A stretch of 64,000 nt of DNA from DATEVL01 sp035471625. Lineage in GTDB: Bacteria > Chloroflexota > Anaerolineae > Anaerolineales > E44-bin32. Positions 16,833-25,633 of the stretch are shown here, in pieces. The position numbers and the translations under genes are program-made. Positions within the stretch are counted from its first letter, which is position 1. Every line of letters begins with the position of its first letter. The stretch covers positions 1 through 64,000 of the forward strand of contig DATIPT010000167.1 in NCBI GenBank assembly GCA_035471625.1. The letters are read 5' to 3'. The notes under the pieces were generated by a model. That model ran no database searches and had not been told where the DNA came from. It saw only the letters and a list, made by a program, of their open reading frames with translations.

Positions 16833-18023
16833 ATGCGGGGACGGAATCGACCACGGGTGAGGATCTTGCGGATCCTGGGAGGGGTTGCGGCGGTCTTGAT
16901 CGGATTGGCCGCCGCCGGATTTGGGTGGGCCTACCGATCAACCGGAACGTCCTTGGCGGCACGCGGGATCGTCTGGGGTGGCTCGCAGTACGATGACTGG
17001 AAGCGCTTCCCGAGTCGAGTCGTCGCCGGCGGGCAGGCGCCGGTCACTTTCCGGCTTGAAGAGAACGACTTCTTCGACGACTTGACCATCGAAGAGGTGC
17101 CACTCCAAGCCTATCTGGAACAGACCAACACCACAGCGTTCCTCGTCGTCCGCGACGATGCCCTGCTCTTTGAGGGCTACTTCAACGGTTCGGACCGCGC
17201 CGCCACTCAGCCCTCGTTCTCCATGTCCAAGTCGTTCGCCTCGACCCTGCTGGCGATCGCCGTCGACGAGGGGTTCGTGGGGGGGCTGGACGACCCGGTC
17301 ACGTCCTACCTTCCCGAGCTGCTGGAGCGCGATCCTCGCTTCAAGGCCATCACCCTGCGGCACTTGGTCCAGATGACGTCCGGGCTGCGGTTTGACCCCG
17401 ATGTGAACGAGCCCTTCAGTGACGACTTCGTCACGTCGCACGCGCCGGATCTGCGCCAGGCAGCCTTGAACGCGCCGATCGTCGAGCCGCCCGGTCAGCG
17501 GTTCCTCTACAACGACTACAACCCGATCCTGATCGGGATGGTGCTCGAACGCGCCACAGGGATGTCGGTCTCCGACTACCTCTCGACTCGGTTGTGGGAT
17601 CCGATGGGGGCCGAGGCGGACGGGTCGTGGGACCTCGACAGTGAGCGCTCCGGCCTCGAGCGGATGTCGGTCGGACTCAATGGACGCGCTGTGGATCTCG
17701 CCAAACTGGGCTGGCTCTTCCTTCACGGCGGGCGGAACGGCGATCGCCAGGTCGTGCCCCAGGCCTGGGTTGAGGCCATCACCCAGAGAACGGACGCGGT
17801 CTACACCGGACGCGGCGAGCACGAAGACTACTATCTGCATTATTGGTGGCTGGATACCTCCAACGATGCCTACTTCGCGGAGGGGGGCTTCGGCCAGGCG
17901 ATCTACGTCTATCCGGCCGCCGACCTGGTCCTGGTCCGCCTCGGGAAGGACACCGGGGGCGTCTACTGGACCGGCCTCCTGGGAGAGATCGCCACGTGGC
18001 TTGCCGGAAAGATGGACGCGTAG
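16833..18023 (+). CDS. Membrane-anchored serine hydrolase, beta-lactamase/6-aminohexanoate-dimer hydrolase type
   Basis: This is a 396-residue class C beta-lactamase-fold hydrolase. An N-terminal transmembrane segment at residues 14-34 would hold the catalytic domain outside the cytoplasmic membrane. The SxxK motif is S130-M-S-K133. A Tyr motif lies at residues 226-230 (YNDYN), and a late GGFGQ stands in for the third active-site element. The segment LRHLVQMTSGL near residue 176 is typical of the NylB-like branch. The natural substrate is unknown; carboxyesters, amides or D-amino-acid peptides are all possible. The start at 16833 has a GAGGAG ribosome site; the 42 codons upstream are not conserved. 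Confidence 0.87.
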   Translation: MRGRNRPRVRILRILGGVAAVLIGLAAAGFGWAYRSTGTSLAARGIVWGGSQYDDWKRFPSRVVAGGQAPVTFRLEENDFFDDLTIEEVPLQAYLEQTNTTAFLVVRDDALLFEGYFNGSDRAATQPSFSMSKSFASTLLAIAVDEGFVGGLDDPVTSYLPELLERDPRFKAITLRHLVQMTSGLRFDPDVNEPFSDDFVTSHAPDLRQAALNAPIVEPPGQRFLYNDYNPILIGMVLERATGMSVSDYLSTRLWDPMGAEADGSWDLDSERSGLERMSVGLNGRAVDLAKLGWLFLHGGRNGDRQVVPQAWVEAITQRTDAVYTGRGEHEDYYLHYWWLDTSNDAYFAEGGFGQAIYVYPAADLVLVRLGKDTGGVYWTGLLGEIATWLAGKMDA

Positions 18024-18160
18024 GCGCGCCTCGCCGAGACGCGCGCCGCGCGCCGGACCCCGGCACGAGCTCGAAACGGGTTCGCGTGCCGCGCCCAGGG
18101 CGGGCCGCCAGCGCACCCGATACCGCGAAAGCCCGGAAGGTCTAATCCCGACCAATCGTC

Positions 18161-19468
18161 ATGCGCGCCGTAGATATCATCGCCCGCAAGCGCGATGGAG
18201 CCGAACTCTCCCGCGAAGAGATCACCGCCTTTGTGGGAGGCTTCGCCCGCGGTGAGATCCCCGACTACCAGGCCTCCGCCTGGGCAATGGCCGTACTGCT
18301 CAGGGGCATGACCGCCCGCGAAACACACGACCTAACGATGGCGATGGTCGACTCGGGAGAGCGGCTCGACCTCTCGGCAGTCGCGCCGGGTTCCGTCGAC
18401 AAGCATTCGACCGGCGGCGTGGGGGACAAGACGACCCTCGTGGTCGAGCCGGCGGTGGCGGCCTGCGGGGTTCCGGTCGCCAAGATGTCGGGGCGCGGCC
18501 TCGGCTACAGCGGGGGAACCCTCGACAAGCTCGAATCCATCCCCGGCATCCGAGTGGAACTGACCACAGAGGAGTTCCTGGCTCAATTGAGACGGGTCGG
18601 CTTGGTGCTGTGCAGTCAGACGGCGGATCTCGCGCCGGCCGACGGCAAGCTCTATGCCCTGCGCGACGTCACCGGAACCGTCCCCTCGCTGCCGCTGATC
18701 GCCTCCTCGGTCATGTCCAAGAAGATCGCCGCCGGGGCCCGCGGGATCGTCCTCGATGTCAAGGCGGGATCGGGAGCCTTCATGCAGACCGTCGAGGAAG
18801 CCGTCGCCCTGGCGCGGCGGATGGTCGATATCGGCCGACGAGCCGGTCGCTCCGTCGTGGCCTTGATCTCGGACATGAACCAGCCGCTGGGGACGGCCGT
18901 CGGGAACGCCCTCGAGGTCCGCGAGGCGATCGAGACGCTGGCCGGAGGAGGCCCGCCCGACTTCCGTGAGCACTGCCTGACGGTAGGCGCGCACATGCTC
19001 GTCCTGGCGGGCAAGGTGGCGGATGTGCGCCACGGGAAGCGTGAGATCGCGGCCCGGCTGGCCGATGGGACCGCGCTGGGCAAGTTCCGCGAGCTGGTCG
19101 AGGCTCAGGGCGGGGACGTGCGGCCCGTCGACGAACCCGGTCGGCTTCCGCGGGCGCCCCTTGTCCGAGCGGTGAAAGCCGAACGCTCTGGGTTTCTGGC
19201 ACAGGTCGATGCCCGCGTTGTGGGGGAGACCTCTGTCCGCCTGGGCGCCGGACGGGCGCGCAAAGAAGACCCGATCGACCCCGCCGTGGGAATCCTGGCA
19301 TGGAGGAAGGTCGGTGATCGGGTCTCCCAGGGCGACCCCGTGTTTGAGATCCACGCCCGAGACGAGGCCAGTCTGGCCGAAGCGATCGCGATCCTGCCGG
19401 CGGCCCTGAAGATCACGCGCCGCGCCGTCGAGCCGCTGCCGCTGTTCTACCGGACGATCCGATCCTGA
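18161..19468 (+). CDS. Pyrimidine-nucleoside (thymidine) phosphorylase
   Basis: This 435-residue enzyme cleaves thymidine, deoxyuridine or uridine with phosphate to give the base and (deoxy)ribose-1-phosphate. The phosphate- and base-binding sequences are clear: DKHSTGGVGDKT near residue 82, MSGRGLGYSGGTLDKLE near 109, and SSVMSKKIAAG near 184. The length matches the bacterial homodimeric enzymes. Two codon positions cannot settle whether it prefers thymidine or takes any pyrimidine nucleoside, so I give no gene symbol. Its ATG has no evident ribosome site. A TCTAAT sequence 14 bases upstream could be a -10 box. Confidence 0.94.
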   Translation: MRAVDIIARKRDGAELSREEITAFVGGFARGEIPDYQASAWAMAVLLRGMTARETHDLTMAMVDSGERLDLSAVAPGSVDKHSTGGVGDKTTLVVEPAVAACGVPVAKMSGRGLGYSGGTLDKLESIPGIRVELTTEEFLAQLRRVGLVLCSQTADLAPADGKLYALRDVTGTVPSLPLIASSVMSKKIAAGARGIVLDVKAGSGAFMQTVEEAVALARRMVDIGRRAGRSVVALISDMNQPLGTAVGNALEVREAIETLAGGGPPDFREHCLTVGAHMLVLAGKVADVRHGKREIAARLADGTALGKFRELVEAQGGDVRPVDEPGRLPRAPLVRAVKAERSGFLAQVDARVVGETSVRLGAGRARKEDPIDPAVGILAWRKVGDRVSQGDPVFEIHARDEASLAEAIAILPAALKITRRAVEPLPLFYRTIRS

Positions 19469-19536
19469 CGTCGGCTCTCTCACGGCCGATTCTCACGCCC
19501 GTCTAACACTCCCCTGGCATTCTTGAATCTTCAATC

Positions 19537-20139
19537 ATGGGATCGATCCAACTTCGAGTTGTTCTGCACTCGCGGGACCCGCTTGCCCGAGCCGGACTTG
19601 CCGCGCTGTTGGGAAGTCTTGAAGGGGTCGTAGTCGTCGATCTGGTGGACGACCTGGCCGATGTCTCCGGAGGCGCGGACGTGGTCATCAGCGAGCTTCG
19701 GTGGGGTGAACCGTTGGAGATCCCGTCCTCCGGCATTCCTCGAGTGCTCGCTCTGGCCGAGGATCAGGTTCAAGCTCGGCAGGCCAGGTCTGCCGGGGCT
19801 ACCGGTGTGCTCCGAAGGGATTCCGGCGAAGCCGAGATCGCCGCGGCGATCTCGGCCGTGGCCGTCGGCCTGCCGGTCTTCTCCGAAGATCTCGTTCCTA
19901 CAGATTCCGATCCGATTGTGGATGTCGGTGGAGCCGGTCCGGAGGCGCTGACGGCGCGAGAAGCGGAGATCCTTGAGCTGGTTGCGACCGGCCTCGCCAA
20001 CAAGGCCATTGCCGCCCGCCTGGCGATCCGAGAATCCACCGTCAAGTTCCACGTCAACGCCATTCTGGCCAAGCTCGGCGCCCAGAGCAGGACCGAGGCT
20101 GTGGCGCGAGCCCTCCGATCCGGTTTGATCCGCTTCTAG
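19537..20139 (+). CDS. LuxR-type response regulator with degenerate receiver domain
   Basis: This 200-residue protein has a receiver-like domain (about 5-115) and a NarL/LuxR helix-turn-helix (136-195, LTAREAEILELVATGLANKAIAARL). The receiver looks unable to be phosphorylated normally. The position of the acceptor aspartate is E53 (VVISELRW), the acidic pocket reads HSRD, and the conserved lysine is R94. Glutamate often mimics aspartyl phosphate, so the protein may be constitutively active. No histidine kinase lies beside it. It precedes the two S1C protease genes in the same direction, and it may control them or be co-expressed with them. Confidence 0.88.
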   Translation: MGSIQLRVVLHSRDPLARAGLAALLGSLEGVVVVDLVDDLADVSGGADVVISELRWGEPLEIPSSGIPRVLALAEDQVQARQARSAGATGVLRRDSGEAEIAAAISAVAVGLPVFSEDLVPTDSDPIVDVGGAGPEALTAREAEILELVATGLANKAIAARLAIRESTVKFHVNAILAKLGAQSRTEAVARALRSGLIRF

Positions 20140-20258
20140 ACCCCGCCCATCGATCGGGCCCGATCCCCAACTTTCGGTGGGGGCGGCACTCCCTCGGTTC
20201 CACTAGTCTTGAAACACGAGTGTGATCCTTCACGGGTCCGCATCAGGAGGAGAGGCGA

Positions 20259-21176
20259 ATGGATTCTCTGGTCATGCTTTCCGATTCGCTTGCGGCCGCA
20301 GCTGCCGCGGCGGCCGAGGGGACGGTACGGGTCGAGGCACGGCGACGGATCCCTTCAACGGGGATCCTTTGGGGGAGGGATGGTTTGGTGGTTGCGGCGA
20401 ACCACACGATCCATCCAAGAGCGGAGATTCGGGTTGGTCTTCCAGAAGGGGAGACGGTGGACGCCGCTCTTGTCGGCCGTGATCCGACGACCGACGTGGC
20501 GGTCCTCCGATTGACGAAGACAGGTGGGAAGACCCTGCCCGTTGCCGACCACGACAGGATTCAGGTCGGAAACCTGGTCCTGGCCGTTGGACGCCCTGGA
20601 GGCTCCCATCAGGCGACGCTGGGGATTGTCAGCGCGTTGGACGGGGCTTGGCGAACGCCGCTTGGGGGGAGCCTCGAAAGGTTCCTCCAGACCGACGTCG
20701 TGATGGCGCCCGGGTTCTCAGGCGGGCCGTTGGTGGACGCGCGCGGCGCGCTGTTGGGGATGAACACATCCGGGCTGTTGCGCGGTCTGGCGATCGCGGT
20801 TCCGGCTCCGGCATTGATGCGCATCGTCGACGGACTGGCAACGTACGGGCGGATCCGGACCGGGTATCTGGGAGTCGGGATTCAACCGGCGCGACTATCG
20901 CCTTCGGCTCGCGAAGCCGCAGGGCAGGAGCGCGGACTCCTGGTCGCTTCCGTCGAGCCGGGAGGCCCGGCCGAGCTCGGAGGGATGCTGTTGGGCGACG
21001 TGATCCTGGCGGTTGATGGCGAGCCAGTCGAAAGCATGGAGGACTTGCTTGCCGTGCTGAGCGGTGACGTTGTCGGCAAGGATGTCCAGGTCCGGCTTAT
21101 GCGAGGAGGCAACCGGAAGGACCTGAACCTCAGGGTCGGGGAAAGGCCCGCTCCGGTCGAAGAGGAGGAGGGATGA
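20259..21176 (+). CDS. S1C (HtrA/Deg-like) serine protease with PDZ domain, apparently cytoplasmic
   Basis: This is a 305-residue trypsin-fold protease with one C-terminal PDZ domain (about 195-290). The triad is H49 (AANHTIH), D79 (PTTDVAVL) and S154 (APGFSGGPLVD). The N-terminus MDSLVMLSDSLAAAAAA has no signal peptide or membrane segment, unlike classical HtrA/DegP. The protein is therefore probably cytoplasmic or exported by another route. The ATG has a strong AGGAGG ribosome site. The stop overlaps the start of a second protease (ATGA). Homologous pairs may act as a hetero-oligomer in protein quality control; this is inference. Confidence 0.9.
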   Translation: MDSLVMLSDSLAAAAAAAAEGTVRVEARRRIPSTGILWGRDGLVVAANHTIHPRAEIRVGLPEGETVDAALVGRDPTTDVAVLRLTKTGGKTLPVADHDRIQVGNLVLAVGRPGGSHQATLGIVSALDGAWRTPLGGSLERFLQTDVVMAPGFSGGPLVDARGALLGMNTSGLLRGLAIAVPAPALMRIVDGLATYGRIRTGYLGVGIQPARLSPSAREAAGQERGLLVASVEPGGPAELGGMLLGDVILAVDGEPVESMEDLLAVLSGDVVGKDVQVRLMRGGNRKDLNLRVGERPAPVEEEEG

Positions 21177-21805
21177 GCGACTGGCTCGACACCCTGGCGG
21201 AGAGCAGTGCCGAAGCCGTCGCGGCGGCGCGGCGGGCCTTGGTCTCGATCGAAACGGCCGGCCGCCCAGCCGGATCCGGGATCCTTTGGGCGCCGGGGAT
21301 CGTCGTCACGAACGCCCACGTGGTCAGCCGGAAACGCCTGGAGATCCGTCTGCCTGACGATCGAGAGATCCAGGCGAGGCGGGTCGCCTGGGACCCCGGC
21401 CGTGATCTGGCCGTCCTCGCGTTCGAGGGAGCCTCTCCGGAGCCGGCCCGGATCGGGGATTCGAGCGCGCTCCGTCCCGGAGAATGGGTGTATGCCCTCG
21501 GCAATCCCTGGGGCGTACGCGGCGGCGCCACCGCCGGGGTGGTGATCTCGCTGGAGGAACCTACCCCTGGCGGGAAGCGGACTTCCACCGGATGGCTTGC
21601 CCTCGCGCTTCACCTCCGGCCGGGTCACTCCGGCGGGCCGGTGGTGAACGCTCGCGGTGATGTCGTCGGGGTCAATCGAATGATGAACGGTCCGGAGGTG
21701 GGACTGGCGATCCCTTCGAACGCGGTCGAAGGATTCCTGAGGGAGACTGGTATCGCCAAGATCGGCCCTGCCGTCCGAAGGGCCGGCATAGCGGAGCTCG
21801 CTTGA
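21173..21805 (+). CDS. Second S1C-like serine protease, no PDZ domain
   Basis: This 210-residue trypsin-fold protein is paralogous to the preceding protease but lacks a PDZ domain. The triad is complete: H49 (VTNAHVV), D78 (GRDLAVL) and S153 (PGHSGGPVV). The residue before the serine is His instead of the common Asn, which may alter the oxyanion region. It has no signal peptide. Its ATG lies within the end of the upstream gene, with GAGGAGGAGGG just before it, so translation is coupled. Without a PDZ domain it may rely on its partner to find substrates. Confidence 0.88.
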   Translation: MSDWLDTLAESSAEAVAAARRALVSIETAGRPAGSGILWAPGIVVTNAHVVSRKRLEIRLPDDREIQARRVAWDPGRDLAVLAFEGASPEPARIGDSSALRPGEWVYALGNPWGVRGGATAGVVISLEEPTPGGKRTSTGWLALALHLRPGHSGGPVVNARGDVVGVNRMMNGPEVGLAIPSNAVEGFLRETGIAKIGPAVRRAGIAELA

Positions 21806-21807
21806 AG

Positions 21808-22075
21808 ATGGATTCGCGCCTTGCTCGATTACGGTCGGAGGTCTTGGCTTGGCCCGGCGTGAAGGCGCAGGCGCATCGCTTTGGGGGCGTGGAGTTCCGA
21901 TGGGCCGGCGCGAAATCAACCATGTGCATGGCGAATCGCTGGTCGATGTCCCGTTGCCTCGCGGGTTCAGAGATGCGTTCATTGCTCTAGCTGTCCCGAA
22001 GCATCGTGCGAGCTGGCCCGAGAGCAGCAAGAGAGACGAGGAGGGTAGGGCGGTTGCACCACTGGGCTTGGGATC
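21808..22075 (+). pseudogene. Frameshifted DUF5519 (luciferase-like) gene relic
   Basis: Frame one reads MDSRLARLRSEVLAWPGV then AHRFGGVEFR, the N-terminus of the DUF5519 family. It then runs into a stop at 21990. From about 21901 a second frame takes over with GRREINHVHGESLVDVPLP then RGFRDAFIAL, the next part of the same family. Losing one base just before TGGGC (near 21900) explains the switch. The C-terminal third is not recognisable, and the frame runs on antisense through the next gene. This suggests true decay, though an assembly error at the frameshift is possible. It follows the second protease by two bases. The right boundary is approximate. Confidence 0.6.
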
Positions 22076-22142
22076 CGGCCTGGTGACTCGTGAGGATCGC
22101 AAGGGGGTGGACACTTCCCGCTGCCTCAGGTCCGGGAACTCT

Positions 22143-22562
22143 CTAGTCGACGTCGAGGTCCGCCCCGATCAACCGGTAGTGTTCCTTCATCATGCAGCGG
22201 TTCATCACGACCTGCAATCCGGCCTGCTCGGCCACCGCTGCCGCCTCGGCGTTGTAGATCCCTTCCTGCATCCAGACCGCTTTCGCCCCGATGGCGACAG
22301 CCTGCTCGACGAAAGGTTGGACTTCCGCCGACGGACGGAACAACTGGACGACATCGACAGGCCGATCGATCGACGCCAGGTCCGGATAGGTCGCAAGCCC
22401 AAGAACCTCCGACGCGTTCGGGTTGACCGGGATCAGGTCGTATCCCTGGGAGAGCAAATAGCGCCCGACGCCGTGGCTGGCCTTGGCCGGATCCTTCGAC
22501 AGCCCGACCACGGCGATCGTCTTGGACTCCTTCAGGATCCTGCGCAATCTGTCGTCACTCAC
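22143..22562 (-). CDS. CoA-binding domain protein (YccU-like)
   Basis: This 139-residue single Rossmann-fold CoA-binding domain has the N-terminal nucleotide loop IAVVGLSKDPAKASHGVGRYL and the block LIPVNPNASEVLG. PVDVVQLFRPS, GAKAVWMQEGIYN and a C-terminal NRCMMKEH complete the family pattern. Free-standing members bind CoA, but their role is unknown. The GTG start overlaps the stop of the histidine kinase (GTGA), so the upstream open extension is not used. It is the last gene of the seven-gene minus-strand cluster. Confidence 0.88.
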   Translation of the reverse strand: MSDDRLRRILKESKTIAVVGLSKDPAKASHGVGRYLLSQGYDLIPVNPNASEVLGLATYPDLASIDRPVDVVQLFRPSAEVQPFVEQAVAIGAKAVWMQEGIYNAEAAAVAEQAGLQVVMNRCMMKEHYRLIGADLDVD

Positions 22563-23953
22563 GCTTGCTCTTGCTCCCTTCGCATGGGGAGCCGGACACG
22601 GAAGCAAGTGCTTCCGGGACGCGACTCCACGGTGATCTGCCCTCGGTGATGCAGGGCGACAATGTTGTGGCTGATGTGGAGGCCCAACCCGGTGCCGACG
22701 CCGGGCGGCTTGGTCGAGAAGAAGGGTTCGAAGATCCGCGCGCGGATCTCCGGAGGGATTCCCGGGCCCGTATCGCGAATCTCAATGGAAACGTGTCCGT
22801 CGTCGACCGCCGTCCGGATCCACAAATCGCCCTTCCCTTCCATCGCTTCGATGGCGTTGGCGATCAGATTGGTCCAGACCTGGTTGAGCTCACTGCCGTG
22901 AGCCTCGAACGGCGGCACCTCCGGCGAGTACTCCCGATGCACCGTGATCCCTGGTTCGAGCTTGCTCTTCAGGATGATCAGGGTGTCCTCCAGTCCGCGA
23001 TGGAGATCGATCGTCTGAACCGGGGCCTGATCGAGATACGTATAGGAACGGACCGCACCAACGATCTCAGAGATCCGCGTGGCGGCAACCGAAGCCTCTT
23101 CGAGCAGCTGGGCCAGATCCCGTGAAAGGGCCATCCAGGCGGCTGCAGCCGAGCGAGCCGGGGGCGCCATCGTCTGGAAGATGCCGCTCAAGCTCTGGGT
23201 TGTCATCCCGGCGCCAACCAGCGTCGGGGCCAGGTCCCAGGCGTCCGCGACGCCCTGGGCTTCCAACCAGGCCTGCAGTTCGGATTCGCGATCGCTTCGT
23301 TCGAGGGGGTCGAGTGTGAGGCCTGGCCGCGGCCCGCCGGGACCCGACTCTCCAGCGAGCGTTTCCAATGCTGTCTCGTCGATCCCGAGTTCGTGCAATC
23401 GGGCATGGGCCCTGCGCCACGCGGAGAGAACAGCCTGCAGCCGATCCACCGACCGGCGCATGGCGGCGGCCGGGTTGTTCAGCTCGTGGGCGAGCCCTGC
23501 GGCGAGGGTGCCGAGCGCGGCCAGTGTCTCGGTTTGGCGGAGCATCGACTGGGTGTGACGCAGGCGCGCCGAGATCGTGTGCAGGATCCGCAGGGACGCC
23601 GTGGGGCTCGTTTCGACCAGGCGACGGAAGGCCTCCTGGTCGATTTCGAGCAGACGGCTGGCGCCCAGGGCTCGAACGGTTGCGGTGCGCGGCGAGCCGT
23701 CTAGCAACGACATCTCCCCGATGACTTCCCCGGGACCGCGCACCGCGATCAGCACTTCGGCCGGTCCCGAACGCTTGGTGATCTCGAAGTCGCCTTCGAG
23801 AATCACATACAACGAGCCCCCTGGGCTTCCCTCGAGCATCAAGACCTCGCCAGGGGCCAGGCTCTTGGGGCGCGATCCGTCTGCGAGTACGTCCAATTCG
23901 TCCGGGCTGAGGTCGGCAAAGAGGGGAAGGCGCTGCAGGCTCTCGTGGTTCAC
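22559..23953 (-). CDS. Histidine kinase with N-terminal cyclic-nucleotide-binding domain
   Basis: This 464-residue soluble kinase has a cNMP-binding domain at residues 5-120. It has a dimerisation/phosphoacceptor region with H156 (GLAHELNNP) and a C-terminal ATPase domain with NLIANAIEAM, DTGPGIPPE and GTGLGLH. The phosphate-binding cassette is intact: GEMSLLDGSPRTATV at 79-93 with E80 and R89, the residues that grip cyclic phosphate in CRP-type domains. No transmembrane segment is present, so it should sense an internal ligand. It starts with GTG overlapping the stop of the receiver/reductase gene (GTGA). That upstream protein carries an intact receiver domain and is the obvious phosphotransfer partner. 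Confidence 0.92.
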   Translation of the reverse strand: MNHESLQRLPLFADLSPDELDVLADGSRPKSLAPGEVLMLEGSPGGSLYVILEGDFEITKRSGPAEVLIAVRGPGEVIGEMSLLDGSPRTATVRALGASRLLEIDQEAFRRLVETSPTASLRILHTISARLRHTQSMLRQTETLAALGTLAAGLAHELNNPAAAMRRSVDRLQAVLSAWRRAHARLHELGIDETALETLAGESGPGGPRPGLTLDPLERSDRESELQAWLEAQGVADAWDLAPTLVGAGMTTQSLSGIFQTMAPPARSAAAAWMALSRDLAQLLEEASVAATRISEIVGAVRSYTYLDQAPVQTIDLHRGLEDTLIILKSKLEPGITVHREYSPEVPPFEAHGSELNQVWTNLIANAIEAMEGKGDLWIRTAVDDGHVSIEIRDTGPGIPPEIRARIFEPFFSTKPPGVGTGLGLHISHNIVALHHRGQITVESRPGSTCFRVRLPMRREQEQA

Positions 23954-25605
23954 AGGGTTTGCAGGTACTGACGGATGATGGCGACGGCAGCGGCGCCCTC
24001 GCCGGTCGCTGAGGATACTCGGTGGCTCGTCCCGAAGCGGACATCTCCGGCGGCGAACACCCCGGGCAGGCTGCTCTCGAACGCGTAGGGATGGCGGGAA
24101 AGGGTCCACCCCGGAGGGAGCTTCCCTTCGCGCGTCAGGTCCGGGCCGGTGAGGATGTAGCCCTTTTCATCGCGGGCCACCTGCTCGGCGACCAGACCGC
24201 TCTCCGGACGGACGCCGATGAAGACGAACAGGGCCGCGCCCGGCAGAGTCTGTTCTTCACCGGTCCGGTTGTTCTTGACGCGCACCGACTCGAGGCCTTC
24301 GTTCCCATGCACCTCGATCAGATCCGTATTCGTCAGAATCGCGATCCGCTCATTCCTCCGCATGGCTTCCACCAGGTATCCGGCTGCCGTGGGTTGATCG
24401 GCCCGGACCAGAACGGTGACTTTGTTGGCGAAAAGGGCCAAGTACATCGCGGCCTGGGCCGCCGAGTTGGCCCCTCCGATGACGAATACGTCCCGTCCGG
24501 CGAAATATCCGGCCTCCGTGTGCGCGGATCCGTAGTACACCCCGCGGCCGGTCAACTCCGACGCGCCGGGCATCTTCAGGATCCGGAAGGTGGCTCCGGA
24601 CGCCAGCAGGACGGCGCCGCAGGTCAACTCGCCGCCATCCTGCAGGCGCACGATCCGATACGGATCGCGCCGTTCAACCGCAACGGCTTCCTGGGCGCTG
24701 AGGATTTCGGTTCCGAAGCGCCTGGCCTGGGCCACGGCCCGCTGGGCCAGATCGCCCCCCGAGATGCCTGCGGGAAATCCGAGGTAGTTCTCGATCTTGG
24801 GGCTCCGGCCGGCCTGACCGCCTGGCGCGGCGCGCTCAATCAGGACCACTCGCATCCCTTCGGAGCTCCCGTAGACGGCCGCTGCCAGCCCGGCTGGGCC
24901 ACCGCCGATGATGGCGACGTCGTAATACTCGCGCGCCGCCGCCGTCTGCAGGCCCAGCTTTGCAGCAAGCTCTCCAGGGGAGGGTGCCGCCAGAGTCGTT
25001 CCGTCGGGGAAGAGCAATGTCGGCACGACCGGAGCTCCGGACTCGGTGGCGATCGCCAACGCCTTGGCCTGCTCATCGCGGTCGATGTCCAACCACAGAT
25101 ACGGGATCTGATGACGCGCCAGGAAGTCCTTGGCGATATGCGACGCAGGCGACCAGAGCGCCCCGACGAGGCGGATGCCCTCGAACGCCGGCTGGGCCTG
25201 GCGCCGCCATTCGTCAAGCAGATCGTCGAGAACGGGGTAGAGCCTCTCCTCCGGCGGGTGCCACGGTTTCATCAAGTAGTGGCTCAAGCCGATCTCGTTG
25301 ATCGCCCGGATAGCCGCCTCGGTGTCGGCGTACGCCGTCAGCAGGACCTTGCCGGCGTCCTCGGCCAGCGGCCTGGAGGCCGCCAGGAAATCGATCCCCG
25401 ACATACGCGGCATGCGCTGATCGACGACAAGCAGCGACACCGGTTCGCCGCGAGCGGCCAGCTGGCGCAAGACTTCGAGACCCTGGTCGCCCGACTCGGC
25501 GGTGACGATCCGGTAGTCGCGGCCATAACGAGCGCGCAGGTCTCGTTCAATCGATTGGCGAACGACGGGTTCGTCGTCGATGGCGAGGATAGCGGGTCGG
25601 GGCAA
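23950..25605 (-). CDS. Receiver domain fused to thioredoxin-like and thioredoxin-reductase-like domains
   Basis: This is a 551-residue fusion. Residues 1-125 form an intact receiver (D10, D11, acceptor D62, K113). Residues 138-222 form a thioredoxin-like fold with the cis-proline motif VVPTLLF. Residues 225-551 form a flavin reductase with FAD loop GGGPAGL (234-240), NADPH loop GGANSAAQAA and the late GVFAAGDVRFG. Redox cysteines are missing: the thioredoxin active site reads WSPAS, and the reductase lacks the CxxC of classical TrxB. It may transfer electrons to another acceptor or act as a flavin redox sensor. The only usable start is TTG at 25605. The downstream histidine kinase is translationally coupled. 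Confidence 0.9.
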   Translation of the reverse strand: MPRPAILAIDDEPVVRQSIERDLRARYGRDYRIVTAESGDQGLEVLRQLAARGEPVSLLVVDQRMPRMSGIDFLAASRPLAEDAGKVLLTAYADTEAAIRAINEIGLSHYLMKPWHPPEERLYPVLDDLLDEWRRQAQPAFEGIRLVGALWSPASHIAKDFLARHQIPYLWLDIDRDEQAKALAIATESGAPVVPTLLFPDGTTLAAPSPGELAAKLGLQTAAAREYYDVAIIGGGPAGLAAAVYGSSEGMRVVLIERAAPGGQAGRSPKIENYLGFPAGISGGDLAQRAVAQARRFGTEILSAQEAVAVERRDPYRIVRLQDGGELTCGAVLLASGATFRILKMPGASELTGRGVYYGSAHTEAGYFAGRDVFVIGGANSAAQAAMYLALFANKVTVLVRADQPTAAGYLVEAMRRNERIAILTNTDLIEVHGNEGLESVRVKNNRTGEEQTLPGAALFVFIGVRPESGLVAEQVARDEKGYILTGPDLTREGKLPPGWTLSRHPYAFESSLPGVFAAGDVRFGTSHRVSSATGEGAAAVAIIRQYLQTL

Positions 25606-25633
25606 GGGCTACACCATTCGAGTTGAGGCCATT

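Noticed and set aside
21849..22649. Plus-strand frame that looks like one 266-residue protein
   Set aside because: Only its first part is DUF5519-like; the rest runs antisense through the CoA-binding and kinase genes, so it is read as part of a frameshifted relic.
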